A stretch of 64,000 nt of DNA from Actinomadura parmotrematis. GTDB lineage: Bacteria; Actinomycetota; Actinomycetes; Streptosporangiales; Streptosporangiaceae. The position numbers and the translations under genes are program-made. Under the pieces are notes generated by a model. It did no database searches. It was not told the origin of the DNA and worked only from the letters and a program-made list of their open reading frames with translations. Below, piece after piece: positions 16,778-26,092 of this stretch (positions are counted from its first letter, which is position 1; every line of letters starts with the position of its first letter). The DNA is taken from the NCBI RefSeq assembly GCF_019458805.1, contig NZ_JAIBOA010000024.1, forward strand, positions 62,001 through 126,000, read 5' to 3'.

Positions 16778-18559
16778 GTGGCTCCGCCTCGTAGCAATGT
16801 GCCCCGGCCAGGACGGACGCTCCTCGCGTTCTTCGTGGTCATGGCCGCTCTCATCGGTGTGATGTTCTTGCAGGGCAGCGCGACCCCCAAGCTGGGTCTG
16901 GACCTCGCCGGCGGGACGACGGTGACGCTCACCGCCAAGACCGAGAGCGGCAAGAACCCGCCGCAAGCCCAGATGGACCAGGCCGTGAAGATCATGACCC
17001 AGCGGGTCAACGGTCTGGGCGTGGCCGACGCCGAGGTCTCCAAGCAGGGCAGCAACAACATCGTCGTGAACGTGCCCGGTGAGGGGCAGGAGCGCGTCGT
17101 CAACATGATCGGCACGACGGCCAAGCTGCAGTTCCGGCAGGTCTACGCCGTCGCCGACGGCAAGCCCGCCGGCGCCACGGCCTCGCCGAGCCCGTCGGCG
17201 AGCGGCAGCGCCTCCCCGTCGCCCAAGGCGTCGTCCTCGGCCAAGGCGTCGCCCAAGGCGTCCGCCAAGCCCGCCGGGACCGCCACGCCGCGCGGCAGGG
17301 CCGCCGACAGGGCGCTCACCGCGCCGACGCCGAGCGCGAGCGCGTCGGCCAAGCCGTCGGCGAGCCCGAGCCCGTCGGCCAGCGCCCCGGCGGCCGGCGA
17401 CGAGACGGTGCCGGGCGTCACCGACCCCGCGGTGGTCAAGCAGTTCGCCGAGCTGAACTGCTACACCGCCAACAACCTGGCCCCCGGCGCCAACGACCCG
17501 AACAAGAAGTGGGTCGCCGCCTGCGACCAGAAGGTCGAGAAGGGCGCCACCGCCAAGTACATCCTCGGCCCGGTGTCGGTCCTCGGCGAGGACGTCAAGA
17601 GCGCCTCGGCGATGCCGCCGGACCTGCAGAACGGCGGCTCGGCGAGCTGGTCGGTGAACCTGTCGTTCAACGGCCGCGGCGCCAAGGCGTTCGGCGACGT
17701 CACCGCCAAGGCCTACCAGGCGTACCAGGCCGACCCGACGTCCGCGCAGGGCCAGGTCGCGATCGTGCTGGACGGCCGGGTCGTGTCGGCGCCGAGCATC
17801 CAGCAGGGCGCGATCACCGGCGGCATCGCCAGCATCGACGGCTCGGTCGACAGCTTCACCCAGACCTACGCCACCGACCTGGCCAACGTGCTGAAGTTCG
17901 GCGCGCTGCCGCTGGAGTTCAGGCAGAGCTCCATCGACGAGGTGTCCTCCACCCTCGGCACCGACCAGCTGCGCGGCGGCATCATCGCCGGCGGCATCGG
18001 CCTCGTGCTGGTGGTGCTGTACTGCCTGCTGTACTACCGGGGCCTCGGCCTCGTCGCGGTGTCCTCGCTGCTGGTGGCGGGCGGCGTCACCTACGTGTCG
18101 GTGGTCGTGCTCGGCGAGAACATGGGCTTCCGGCTCTCGCTGCCGCACATCATCGGCCTCATCGTGTCGATCGGCATCACCGCGGACTCGTTCATCGTCT
18201 ACTTCGAGCGGCTGCGGGACGAGATCAGGGCGGGCCGCAAGCTGCGGCCCTCGGTCGAGGTCGCCTGGAAGCGGGCGCGGCGCACCATCCTGGTCGCCGA
18301 CGCGGTCACCTTCATCGCCTCGGCGGTGCTGTTCTTCCTCGCCGTCGGCGGCGTCAAGGGCTTCGCGTTCGCGATGGGCCTCACCACCCTGATCGACATC
18401 GTGGTGGTGTTCTTCTTCACCAAGCCGCTGGTCGCGCTGCTCGCGCGGACCTCCTTCTACGGCAAGGGGCACCCGATGTCGGGCCTCGACCCGCGCAAGC
18501 TCCACAAGGAACCGGCGGCGCCCCCCTCCGCCGGCCGACCGACCCGTCAGGAGGCGTGA
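16778..18559 (+). CDS. secD: Protein translocase subunit SecD
   Basis: A 593-residue RND-type membrane protein that uses the proton gradient to help pull exported proteins across the membrane. TM1 is at residues 14-32, then the large extracytoplasmic P1 domain beginning with the GLDLAGGT signature, then five C-terminal helices containing the SecD/SecF motifs (IIGLIVSIGITADSFIVYFERLRDE). About 80 residues of Ser/Ala/Pro/Lys low-complexity sequence (128-208) interrupt P1. GTG 16778 is 11 bases after GGGAAG; the nearer ATG at 16768 is in another frame and stops at once. secF overlaps by one base. Confidence 0.95.
   Translation: MAPPRSNVPRPGRTLLAFFVVMAALIGVMFLQGSATPKLGLDLAGGTTVTLTAKTESGKNPPQAQMDQAVKIMTQRVNGLGVADAEVSKQGSNNIVVNVPGEGQERVVNMIGTTAKLQFRQVYAVADGKPAGATASPSPSASGSASPSPKASSSAKASPKASAKPAGTATPRGRAADRALTAPTPSASASAKPSASPSPSASAPAAGDETVPGVTDPAVVKQFAELNCYTANNLAPGANDPNKKWVAACDQKVEKGATAKYILGPVSVLGEDVKSASAMPPDLQNGGSASWSVNLSFNGRGAKAFGDVTAKAYQAYQADPTSAQGQVAIVLDGRVVSAPSIQQGAITGGIASIDGSVDSFTQTYATDLANVLKFGALPLEFRQSSIDEVSSTLGTDQLRGGIIAGGIGLVLVVLYCLLYYRGLGLVAVSSLLVAGGVTYVSVVVLGENMGFRLSLPHIIGLIVSIGITADSFIVYFERLRDEIRAGRKLRPSVEVAWKRARRTILVADAVTFIASAVLFFLAVGGVKGFAFAMGLTTLIDIVVVFFFTKPLVALLARTSFYGKGHPMSGLDPRKLHKEPAAPPSAGRPTRQEA
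17159..17401 (+). repeat. Low-complexity Ser/Ala/Pro/Lys tract inside secD
   Basis: About 81 codons of imperfect repeats of SPS, SAS, KAS and ASPK units encode a disordered insertion in the first extracytoplasmic domain of SecD. The reading frame stays open and the flanking SecD domain halves are intact. Confidence 0.8.
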
Positions 18560-19731
18560 TGCTGGGCCTGCGCACCGCCGTCGGGCGCATCTTCCGGGGC
18601 GAGATCAGCGCCGACATCGTCGGCCGCCCCAAGATCTGGTACACCATCTCCGGCGTGCTGCTGATCCTGTCCATCGCCGGACTGCTGATCAAGGGCCTCA
18701 CCCTCGGCGTGGAGTTCAAGGGCGGCGCGGTCTTCACCTTCGGCGCCCCGCACCACTCCATCGAGGAGGTGCGCGGCGCGGTGACGAGCGCCGGCCCGCA
18801 CCAGGCCATCGTGCAGAAGGCCGGCGACGGCTGGCGGGTCACCACCGAGAGCCTGCCGTCGGCCGAGGTCACCAAGGTCAAGCAGTCGATCAGCGAGAAG
18901 CTGGACGTGTCCACCGACAAGGTCAGCACCCAGGTGGTCGGCCCGTCCTGGGGCGGTGAGATCCAGAGCAAGGCCTGGCAGGCGCTCGCCGTCTTCATGA
19001 TCATCATCATCGCCTACCTGTCCATCGCCTTCGAGTGGCGGATGGCGGTGGCGGCGCTCGTCGCGCTGGTGCACGACCTGGTCATCACGGCGGGCGTGTA
19101 CGCCTGGACGGGGTTCGAGGTGACGCCGGCGACGCTGCTCGGCTTCCTGACGATCCTCGGCTACTCGCTCTACGACGCGGTCGTGGTGTTCGACATGATC
19201 AAGGAGGTGACCAGGCCGCTCACCCCGGCCTCCCGGATCACCTACAGCGAGGCCGCCAACCAGGCGCTCAGCAGCACCCTGGTGCGGTCGCTGAACACCT
19301 CGCTGGTGGCGATCCTGCCGGTCGGCGCGATCCTGTTCATCGGCACCACGCTGTTCGGCGCGGGCACGCTCAAGGACCTGTCGCTGTCGCTGTTCGTCGG
19401 CATGATCGTCGGCACCTACTCCTCGATCTGCGTCGCCACGCCGCTGCTGGTGCAGCTGAAGGAGCGCGAGCCGCGGTTCCGCGAGCTGCGCGCCAACATC
19501 GCCCGCCGCGAGGCGAGCGCCAAGCGGCAGGCCAGGTCGGCCAAGGTCGGCGCCGCGCTCGGCGCCACCGCCGCGGGCGAGGAGCCGGTGGACGACGCGC
19601 CGGCGGGCGGCCCGGCCGCGGGCGCGGAGGACGGCCTGCCGTCCGGCGTGACGGTCCGCAAGGTCGTCCAGCAGGGGCCGCGCAACCAGCCCAAGCGGGG
19701 CACCCGCAACCAGCGCCGGAACACCAAGTAG
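18559..19731 (+). CDS. secF: Protein translocase subunit SecF
   Basis: A 390-residue partner of SecD, six membrane helices with one extracytoplasmic loop. The family landmarks GVEFKGG (after TM1), SIAFEWRMAVAAL and GFLTILGYSLYDAVVVFDMIKE are present. The cytoplasmic C-terminus has a basic, Ala/Gly-rich extension ending in KRGTRNQRRNTK. ATG 18559 shares its first base with the secD stop, so SecD and SecF are translated together. Confidence 0.95.
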   Translation: MLGLRTAVGRIFRGEISADIVGRPKIWYTISGVLLILSIAGLLIKGLTLGVEFKGGAVFTFGAPHHSIEEVRGAVTSAGPHQAIVQKAGDGWRVTTESLPSAEVTKVKQSISEKLDVSTDKVSTQVVGPSWGGEIQSKAWQALAVFMIIIIAYLSIAFEWRMAVAALVALVHDLVITAGVYAWTGFEVTPATLLGFLTILGYSLYDAVVVFDMIKEVTRPLTPASRITYSEAANQALSSTLVRSLNTSLVAILPVGAILFIGTTLFGAGTLKDLSLSLFVGMIVGTYSSICVATPLLVQLKEREPRFRELRANIARREASAKRQARSAKVGAALGATAAGEEPVDDAPAGGPAAGAEDGLPSGVTVRKVVQQGPRNQPKRGTRNQRRNTK

Positions 19732-19748
19732 TCTCGGACCGACCGTTC

Positions 19749-19787
19749 GACGGCCGCGTCCCCGCCTGATCGCGGGGCGCGGCCGTC
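19749..19787. terminator. Hairpin between secF and apt
   Basis: Arms GACGGCCGCG-CCCCGC and the matching GCGGGG-CGCGGCCGTC form a 16-bp stem with a single bulged T and a 6-base loop, 17 bp after secF. There is no U-tract, and it may be only a partial terminator because apt follows closely. Confidence 0.5.
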
Positions 19788-19812
19788 GCCATGAGCAAGG
19801 AGCGACGCAGGC

Positions 19813-20337
19813 GTGGACCTCGACCGGCTGATCCAGGACCGGATCCGCGACATCCCGGACTACCCCAAGCCCGGCGTGGTGTTCAAGGACATCACCCCGC
19901 TGCTCGCCGACCACGTCGCGTTCGCCGGCGTCGTCGACACCATCGTCAACCACCACGGCCGCGGCACCGTCGACAAGATCGTGGGGATCGAGGCACGCGG
20001 GTTCATCCTGGCCGCGCCGGTGGCCTACCACTTCGGCGCGGGCTTCGTCCCGGTGCGGAAAAAGGGGAAGCTGCCCGCCGCCACCATCGAGGAGAACTAT
20101 GATCTCGAGTACGGGACCGAGACGATCCAGATGCACACCGACGCGTTCGCGCCCGGCGAGCGGGTCCTGATCGTCGACGACGTGCTGGCGACCGGGGGGA
20201 CCGCGGCGGCGGCCGCCGAGCTGGTGCGCCGGGGCGGCGGGCAGGTGGCCGGGATCTCGGTCCTGATCGAGCTGTCGTTCCTGCACGGCCGCGCCAAGCT
20301 GGGGAATCTGGACGTCCATTCGCTGGTTACGGTCTAG
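19813..20337 (+). CDS. apt: Adenine phosphoribosyltransferase
   Basis: A 174-residue purine-salvage enzyme converting adenine and PRPP to AMP. The N-terminal IRDIPDYPKPGVVFKDITPLL and EARGFI segments are typical, and the PRPP-binding motif VLIVDDVLATGGTA is intact. It starts at GTG 19813, about 10 bases after AAGGAG. The secD-secF-apt-relA order is a common actinobacterial arrangement. Confidence 0.96.
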   Translation: MDLDRLIQDRIRDIPDYPKPGVVFKDITPLLADHVAFAGVVDTIVNHHGRGTVDKIVGIEARGFILAAPVAYHFGAGFVPVRKKGKLPAATIEENYDLEYGTETIQMHTDAFAPGERVLIVDDVLATGGTAAAAAELVRRGGGQVAGISVLIELSFLHGRAKLGNLDVHSLVTV

Positions 20338-20443
20338 TACGAAAACGGCGCCGGATACACTGGCGGCATCAGCGGTCCGGTGGGGACGGGCGCTTCCCGC
20401 GGGACGGACCGTGGCACGCGCCCACGAGCGCTGAGGAGGCTGG

Positions 20444-22954
20444 GTGCCAGGTGAGGCGGTATCGACCGAAGCGGTGATCCAGGACGCGGCGCCCGGCGCC
20501 GCGCCCGGCGACGTCGCCGTGCCCGGGTCCGGGGGAGCGCCCGGCACCGGGACGCCCGCCGCGCCCGCCGACCCGGCCGCCTCCGGTCCCGCCGACGACA
20601 CCGGCGGTGACGGCGCCGCCGGCACCGGTGACGTGCCCGCCGGCGCGACCGCCGACGACGCCGCCGGCGAGCCGGCCGAGGCCGCCGACCCGTCCCGGCC
20701 GTCCGCGGCCGCCATCCCACCGTCCGCCGCCCGGGTGCGCCGCAGGCTCGCCCGGCTCGGAGCACAGCGCGGGCCCACGATGAACCCGGTTCTGGAACCA
20801 CTCAACAAGACGATCCGCAACACCCATCCGAAGGCCGACCTGCGGCTGATCGAGCGCGCCTACGACGTCGCGGCGCACTACCACCGCGACCAGAAGCGCA
20901 AGAGCGGCGACCCGTACATCACGCACCCGCTCGCCGTCGCCACCATCCTCGCCGAGCTCGGCATGAACACCGAGACGATCTGCGCGGCGCTGCTGCACGA
21001 CACCGTCGAGGACACCCCGTACACCCTGGCCGAGCTGCGCGGCGACTTCGGCGACGAGATCGCCGCGCTGGTCGACGGCGTCACCAAGCTCGACAAGGTC
21101 AAGTACGGCGACGCCGCCGAGGCCGAGACCGTCCGCAAGATGGTCGTCGCCATGGCCCGCGACATCCGCGTCCTGGTGATCAAGCTGGCCGACCGGCTGC
21201 ACAACATGCGCACGCTGCGGTACATGCCGCGGCACAAGCAGGAGAAGAAGGCCCGCGAGACGCTGGAGGTCTTCGCCCCGCTCGCGCACCGCCTCGGCAT
21301 GAACACGCTGAAGTGGGAGCTGGAGGACCTGTCCTTCGCCACCCTGTACCCCAAGCGGTTCGACGAGATCGCCCGGCTGGTGTCCGAGCGCGCCCCGCGC
21401 CGCGACATCTTCCTCCAGGAGGTCATCGAGAACGTCTCGGCCGACCTGCGGGAGTCCAAGATCAAGGCGACCGTCACCGGCCGCCCCAAGCACTACTACT
21501 CCATCTACCAGAAGATGATCGCCCGCGACGTCGGGTTCGACGACATCTACGACCTGGTCGGCATCCGGGTCCTGGTGGACAGCGTCCGCGACTGCTACGC
21601 GGCCCTCGGCACGATCCACGCGCGGTGGAACCCGGTGCCCGGCCGGTTCAAGGACTACATCGCGATGCCGAAGTTCAACATGTACCAGTCGCTGCACACC
21701 ACGGTGATCGGCCCCGAGGGCAAGCCGGTGGAGCTGCAGATCCGCACCTGGGGCATGCACCGCCGCGCCGAGTACGGCGTCGCCGCGCACTGGAAGTACA
21801 AGGAGGAGACGGTCGGCGGCCGCAAGGCGGCCGACATGCAGTGGCTCCGCCAGCTCCTGGACTGGCAGAAGGAGACCGCCGACCCGGCCGAGTTCCTGGA
21901 GTCGCTCCGCTTCGACCTGTCGGTGTCGGAGGTGTTCGTCTTCACGCCGAAGGGCGACGTGATGGCGCTCCCGCAGGGCGCCACCCCGGTCGACTTCGCC
22001 TACGCCATCCACACCGAGGTCGGGCACCGGTGCATCGGGGCGCGCGTCAACGGCCGCCTCGTCCCGCTGGAGTCCACCCTCGACAACGGCGACAGCGTCG
22101 AGGTGTTCACCTCCAAGTCGCCCGACGCGGGGCCGTCGCGCGACTGGCTGAACTTCGTCAAGTCGGCCCGCGCCCGCAACAAGATCAAGCACTGGTTCTC
22201 CAAGGAGCGCCGCGACACCGCGATCGAGTCCGGCAAGGACGCGATCGCCCGCGCGATGCGCAAGCAGAACATGCCGTTGCAGCGGATGATGTCGGGGGAG
22301 GCGCTGCTCGCCCTCGCCCGCGACATGCGCTACTCGGACGTGTCGTCGCTGTACGCGGCCGTCGGCGAGAACCAGGTGTCGGCGCAGACCGTCGTGCAGC
22401 GCCTGGTGGACGCCCTCGGCGGCGTGGAGAGCGCCGAGGAGGACCTCGCCGAGATCGCGCTGCCGACGCCGCGCAAGCGCAACCGGCCGTCCGCCGACCC
22501 GGGCGTCGTCGTCGCCGGCGACCCCGACGTGTGGGTGCGGCTGTCGCGGTGCTGCACGCCGGTGCCCGGCGACGACATCGTCGGGTTCGTCACCCGCGGC
22601 CACGGCGTGTCGGTGCACCGCAACGACTGCGCCAACGTGGCGAGCCTGAAGGCCCAGCCCGACCGGCTCATCGACGTCAAGTGGTCGCCCGGCGAGGACT
22701 CGGTGTTCCTCGTCGCGATCCAGGTCGAGGCGCTCGACCGGCCGCGGCTGCTGTCGGACGTCACCCGCGTCCTGTCCGACCAGCACGTCAACATCCTGTC
22801 GGCGTCGGTCACCACCACCCGCGACCGCGTCGCCGTCAGCCGCTTCACCTTCGAGATGGGCGACCCCAAGCACCTCGGGCACGTGCTGAAGGCCGTCCGG
22901 TCGATCGACGGCGTCTACGACGTCTACCGCGTCACCAGCGGCACCAACCGCTAG
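20444..22954 (+). CDS. relA: Bifunctional (p)ppGpp synthetase/hydrolase Rel
   Basis: An 836-residue stringent-response enzyme that makes and degrades (p)ppGpp. After an unusual Ala/Pro/Gly/Asp-rich extension of about 100 residues come the HD hydrolase domain (THP at 160-162, HDTVED at 185-190), the synthetase domain (GRFKDYIAMPK and YQSLHT), TGS (VFVFTPKGDVMALPQGATPVDFAY is split across its first strands), the zinc-finger region with CCTPVPGDD, and a C-terminal ACT domain. The RFKD motif is of the RxKD type found in bifunctional enzymes. GTG 20444 follows GAGGAGG. Actinobacterial literature often names this gene rel. Confidence 0.96.
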   Translation: MPGEAVSTEAVIQDAAPGAAPGDVAVPGSGGAPGTGTPAAPADPAASGPADDTGGDGAAGTGDVPAGATADDAAGEPAEAADPSRPSAAAIPPSAARVRRRLARLGAQRGPTMNPVLEPLNKTIRNTHPKADLRLIERAYDVAAHYHRDQKRKSGDPYITHPLAVATILAELGMNTETICAALLHDTVEDTPYTLAELRGDFGDEIAALVDGVTKLDKVKYGDAAEAETVRKMVVAMARDIRVLVIKLADRLHNMRTLRYMPRHKQEKKARETLEVFAPLAHRLGMNTLKWELEDLSFATLYPKRFDEIARLVSERAPRRDIFLQEVIENVSADLRESKIKATVTGRPKHYYSIYQKMIARDVGFDDIYDLVGIRVLVDSVRDCYAALGTIHARWNPVPGRFKDYIAMPKFNMYQSLHTTVIGPEGKPVELQIRTWGMHRRAEYGVAAHWKYKEETVGGRKAADMQWLRQLLDWQKETADPAEFLESLRFDLSVSEVFVFTPKGDVMALPQGATPVDFAYAIHTEVGHRCIGARVNGRLVPLESTLDNGDSVEVFTSKSPDAGPSRDWLNFVKSARARNKIKHWFSKERRDTAIESGKDAIARAMRKQNMPLQRMMSGEALLALARDMRYSDVSSLYAAVGENQVSAQTVVQRLVDALGGVESAEEDLAEIALPTPRKRNRPSADPGVVVAGDPDVWVRLSRCCTPVPGDDIVGFVTRGHGVSVHRNDCANVASLKAQPDRLIDVKWSPGEDSVFLVAIQVEALDRPRLLSDVTRVLSDQHVNILSASVTTTRDRVAVSRFTFEMGDPKHLGHVLKAVRSIDGVYDVYRVTSGTNR

Positions 22955-22961
22955 CCCGCGC

Positions 22962-23009
22962 GCACGGGAAAGGGCCGGCCCGCCGAAGCGGACCGGCCCT
23001 TTTCCGTGC
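22962..23009. terminator. Bidirectional terminator between relA and aspS
   Basis: A 17-bp stem (left arm GCACGGGAAAGGGCCGG, with one G-U pair) with a 14-base loop lies between convergent relA and aspS. An A-run on one arm and a T-run on the other could serve both strands. Confidence 0.75.
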
Positions 23010-23015
23010 GGGACG

Positions 23016-24818
23016 TCAGGAGTTGTCGACCGCGAGGCCGCCGGCGGTGGTGTCGGCGTTCTCGGCGGCGGCGTCCTCGTCCTCGGGGATCACGTCGACG
23101 CCCGCCTCCTTGCGCTGCTGCGCGGTGATCGGCGTCGGCGCCGACGTCAGCGGGTCGTAGCCGGACGCCGCCTTCGGGAAGGCGATGACGTCGCGGATCG
23201 AGTCCGAGCCGGTGAGCAGCATGACGACGCGGTCCCAGCCGAAGGCGATGCCGCCGTGCGGCGGCGGGCCGAACTTGAACGCCTCCAGCAGGAACCCGAA
23301 CTGCGACTCGGCCTGCTGCTTGGACAGGCCGAGCACGTCGAACACCCGCTGCTGCATCTCGGCGCGGTGGATGCGGATCGAGCCGCCGCCGATCTCGTTG
23401 CCGTTGCAGACGATGTCGTAGGCGTTGGCGAGCGCCGCGCCCGGGTCGTCCTGGAAGTCGGCCGCGTGCTCGGGCTTCGGCGCGGTGAAGGGGTGGTGCA
23501 CCGCGGTCCAGCCGATCCGCTCGCCCTTGTCGTCCTCGACGGGCTCGAACACCGGGGCGTCCACGACCCAGCAGAACGCCCAGGCGTCCCGGTCGATGAG
23601 GTCGCAGCGGCGGCCGATCTCCAGCCGGGCCGCGCCGAGCAGCTCGCGGGTGGCGTGCGGGCGGCCCGCGCCGAAGAAGACGGCGTCGCCGGGGCCGGCG
23701 CCGGTCGCGGCGGCGAGGCCCGCCTTCTCCTCGTCCGACAGGTTCTTGGCGACCGGGCCGCCGAGCGCGCCGTCCTCGCCGACGAGGACGTAGGCGAGGC
23801 CGCGGGCGCCGCGCGCCTTCGCCCAGTCCTGCCAGGCGTCGAGCTCCTTGCGGGTCTGGGACGCGCCGCCGGGCATGACGACCGCGCCGACGTAGGGCGC
23901 CTGGAACACCCGGAAGGAGGTGCCGGAGAAGTAGGCGGTGAGGTCGGTCAGCTCCTGCCCGAACCGCAGGTCCGGCTTGTCGGAGCCGTAGCGGGCGAGG
24001 GCGTCGGCGTAGGTGATGTGCGGGATCTCGCCGATCTCGTGGCCGAGCAGCTCGCCCCACAGCGCGCGGACGAGGGCCTCGCCGACGGCGAGGACGTCGT
24101 CCTGCTCGACGAACGACATCTCGACGTCGATCTGGGTGAACTCCGGCTGCCGGTCGGCGCGGAAGTCCTCGTCGCGGTAGCAGCGGGCGATCTGGTAGTA
24201 GCGCTCCAGGCCGCCGACCATGAGGAGCTGCTTGAACAGCTGCGGCGACTGCGGCAGCGCGTACCAGTGACCGGGGCGGAGCCGCGCGGGCACGAGGAAG
24301 TCGCGGGCGCCCTCGGGGGTGGAGGCGGTCAGCGTCGGGGTCTCGACGTTGACGAAGCCGCGCTCGCCGAGCACCCGGTTGACGATCTGCGCGCCCTGCG
24401 AGCGGACCCGCACGGCCCGCGCGACGGACTCGCGGCGCAGGTCCAGGTAGCGGTAGCGGAGCCGGACCTCCTCGTTGACGTTGACGTCGCCCTCGATGGG
24501 GAACGGCAGCGGCGCCGACTCCGACAGCACCTCGATCTCGGTGGCGGCGACCTCGATGCCGCCGGTCGGCAGCTCGGGGTTCTCGTTGCCCTCGGGCCGG
24601 ACCCGGACCTCGCCGGTGATCCGCACGCAGTACTCCGAGCGCAGGTCGTGCGCGGCCTCGTCCTCGCGGAACACCACCTGCGCCGAGCCGGAGGCGTCGC
24701 GCAGGTCGATGAAGGTGACGCCTCCGTGGTCGCGGCGGCGCGCGACCCAGCCGGCCAGCGTCACCTGCTGCCCGGCGTGCTCCGGGCGGAGCGTGCCCGC
24801 CTCGTGTGAGCGGATCAT
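23016..24818 (-). CDS. aspS: Aspartyl-tRNA synthetase
   Basis: A 600-residue class II aminoacyl-tRNA synthetase. An N-terminal OB-fold anticodon domain (VTLAGWVARRRDHGGVTFIDLRD spans its first strands), the class II motif 2 region ARCYRDEDFRADRQPEFTQ, the bacterial GAD insertion and the motif 3 FGWDRVVMLL are visible. ATG 24818 overlaps the hisS stop (ATGA). The bacterial-type length suggests either a discriminating or non-discriminating enzyme; sequence alone does not settle which. Confidence 0.96.
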   Translation of the reverse strand: MIRSHEAGTLRPEHAGQQVTLAGWVARRRDHGGVTFIDLRDASGSAQVVFREDEAAHDLRSEYCVRITGEVRVRPEGNENPELPTGGIEVAATEIEVLSESAPLPFPIEGDVNVNEEVRLRYRYLDLRRESVARAVRVRSQGAQIVNRVLGERGFVNVETPTLTASTPEGARDFLVPARLRPGHWYALPQSPQLFKQLLMVGGLERYYQIARCYRDEDFRADRQPEFTQIDVEMSFVEQDDVLAVGEALVRALWGELLGHEIGEIPHITYADALARYGSDKPDLRFGQELTDLTAYFSGTSFRVFQAPYVGAVVMPGGASQTRKELDAWQDWAKARGARGLAYVLVGEDGALGGPVAKNLSDEEKAGLAAATGAGPGDAVFFGAGRPHATRELLGAARLEIGRRCDLIDRDAWAFCWVVDAPVFEPVEDDKGERIGWTAVHHPFTAPKPEHAADFQDDPGAALANAYDIVCNGNEIGGGSIRIHRAEMQQRVFDVLGLSKQQAESQFGFLLEAFKFGPPPHGGIAFGWDRVVMLLTGSDSIRDVIAFPKAASGYDPLTSAPTPITAQQRKEAGVDVIPEDEDAAAENADTTAGGLAVDNS

Positions 24819-26083
24819 CGTGAAAGCCTTTCGGTCAGCGTCGGAACGATTGCGGTGAGCGGGACGGCGGTCTGCTCGCCGGTCGCCAGCTCCTTGACCT
24901 GCGCCTCGCCCGCCGCCAGGTCGCGCTCGCCGAGGATGACGGCGAAGCGGGCGCCCGAGCGGTCGGCGTCCTTCATGGCGCCCTTCAGCCGCTTGCCGCC
25001 GAAGGCGAGGTCGGCGGCGACGCCGGCCCGGCGCAGCTCGGCGACCAGCGCGAACACCCGCCGCCCGGCCTCCTCGCCGAGCGCGACGCCGAACACCTCG
25101 CAGCGCGGCGCGGCGTCGAAGGCGACGCCCTCGGCCTCCAGCGCCAGGATCGTGCGGTCCAGGCCGAGCCCGAAGCCGATGCCGGGCAGCTCGGGGCCGC
25201 CGATGTCCTCCGACAGGCCGTCGTAGCGGCCGCCGCCGCCGATGCCCGACTGGGCGCCGAGCAGCGGGTGGTCGAACTCGTAGGTGGTGCGGGTGTAGTA
25301 GTCCAGGCCGCGCACCAGCGTCGGGGTGTCCTCCCAGGCGATGCCGAGGTCGGCGAGCAGGGAGCGGACGGTGTCGTGGTGGGCCTTGCACGCGGCGCAC
25401 AGGTGGTCGGCCATGAGCGGCGCCCCGGCGAGCTGCGCGCGGACGTGCGGGCGCTTGTCGTCCAGCACCCGCAGCGGGTTGATCTCGATGCGGGCGCGGG
25501 TGGCCTCGTCCAGGTCCAGGCCGCGCAGGAAGTCCTGCAGCAGGGCCCGGTAGGCGGGGCGGCACTCGCGGCAGCCGAGCGAGTTCAGCAGCAGCCGCAC
25601 CCGCGTGAGGCCGAGCGAGCGGTACCAGCCCGCCGCGATCGCGATCGTCTCGGCGTCGACCTGCGGGTCCTCGCTGCCGATCGCCTCCAGGTCGAGCTGG
25701 TAGAACTGCCGGTAGCGGCCGGCCTGGGGCGCCTCGGCGCGGAACGCCGGCCCGGTCGTCCACACCTTGACCGGCAGGCCGCCCTGGCGGTGCAGGTTGT
25801 GCTCCAGCACGGCGCGCAGCACCGAGGCGGTGAACTCCGGCCGCAGCGTCAGCGACCGGCCGCCGCGGTCCTCGAAGGTGTACATCTCCTTGCTGACGAC
25901 GTCGGTGGACTCCCCGACGCCGCGCTTGAAGAGGTTGGTGTCCTCGAAGACCGGCAGCTCCAGGTAGCCGTATCCGGCCAGCCGGGCCTGCTCGGCGAAC
26001 GCCGCGCGGACGGCCTGGAAGACCTCGGCCTGCGGCGGGACATACTCTTTGACCCCCTTGGGGGCCTGGAAGGTCGAACTCAT
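24815..26083 (-). CDS. hisS: Histidyl-tRNA synthetase
   Basis: A 422-residue class II synthetase. Motif 2 appears as GPAFRAEAPQAGRYRQFYQ, the histidine-specific loop as LVRGLDYYTRTTYEF, and motif 3 as GIGFGLGLDRTIL, followed by the C-terminal anticodon-binding domain. An insertion with two Cys pairs (CRECR and CAACK) may bind zinc. ATG 26083 lies just 9 bases downstream of the metallo-hydrolase stop, so hydrolase-hisS-aspS is probably one operon read on the minus strand. Confidence 0.95.
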   Translation of the reverse strand: MSSTFQAPKGVKEYVPPQAEVFQAVRAAFAEQARLAGYGYLELPVFEDTNLFKRGVGESTDVVSKEMYTFEDRGGRSLTLRPEFTASVLRAVLEHNLHRQGGLPVKVWTTGPAFRAEAPQAGRYRQFYQLDLEAIGSEDPQVDAETIAIAAGWYRSLGLTRVRLLLNSLGCRECRPAYRALLQDFLRGLDLDEATRARIEINPLRVLDDKRPHVRAQLAGAPLMADHLCAACKAHHDTVRSLLADLGIAWEDTPTLVRGLDYYTRTTYEFDHPLLGAQSGIGGGGRYDGLSEDIGGPELPGIGFGLGLDRTILALEAEGVAFDAAPRCEVFGVALGEEAGRRVFALVAELRRAGVAADLAFGGKRLKGAMKDADRSGARFAVILGERDLAAGEAQVKELATGEQTAVPLTAIVPTLTERLSR

Positions 26084-26092
26084 GATCTTCGC

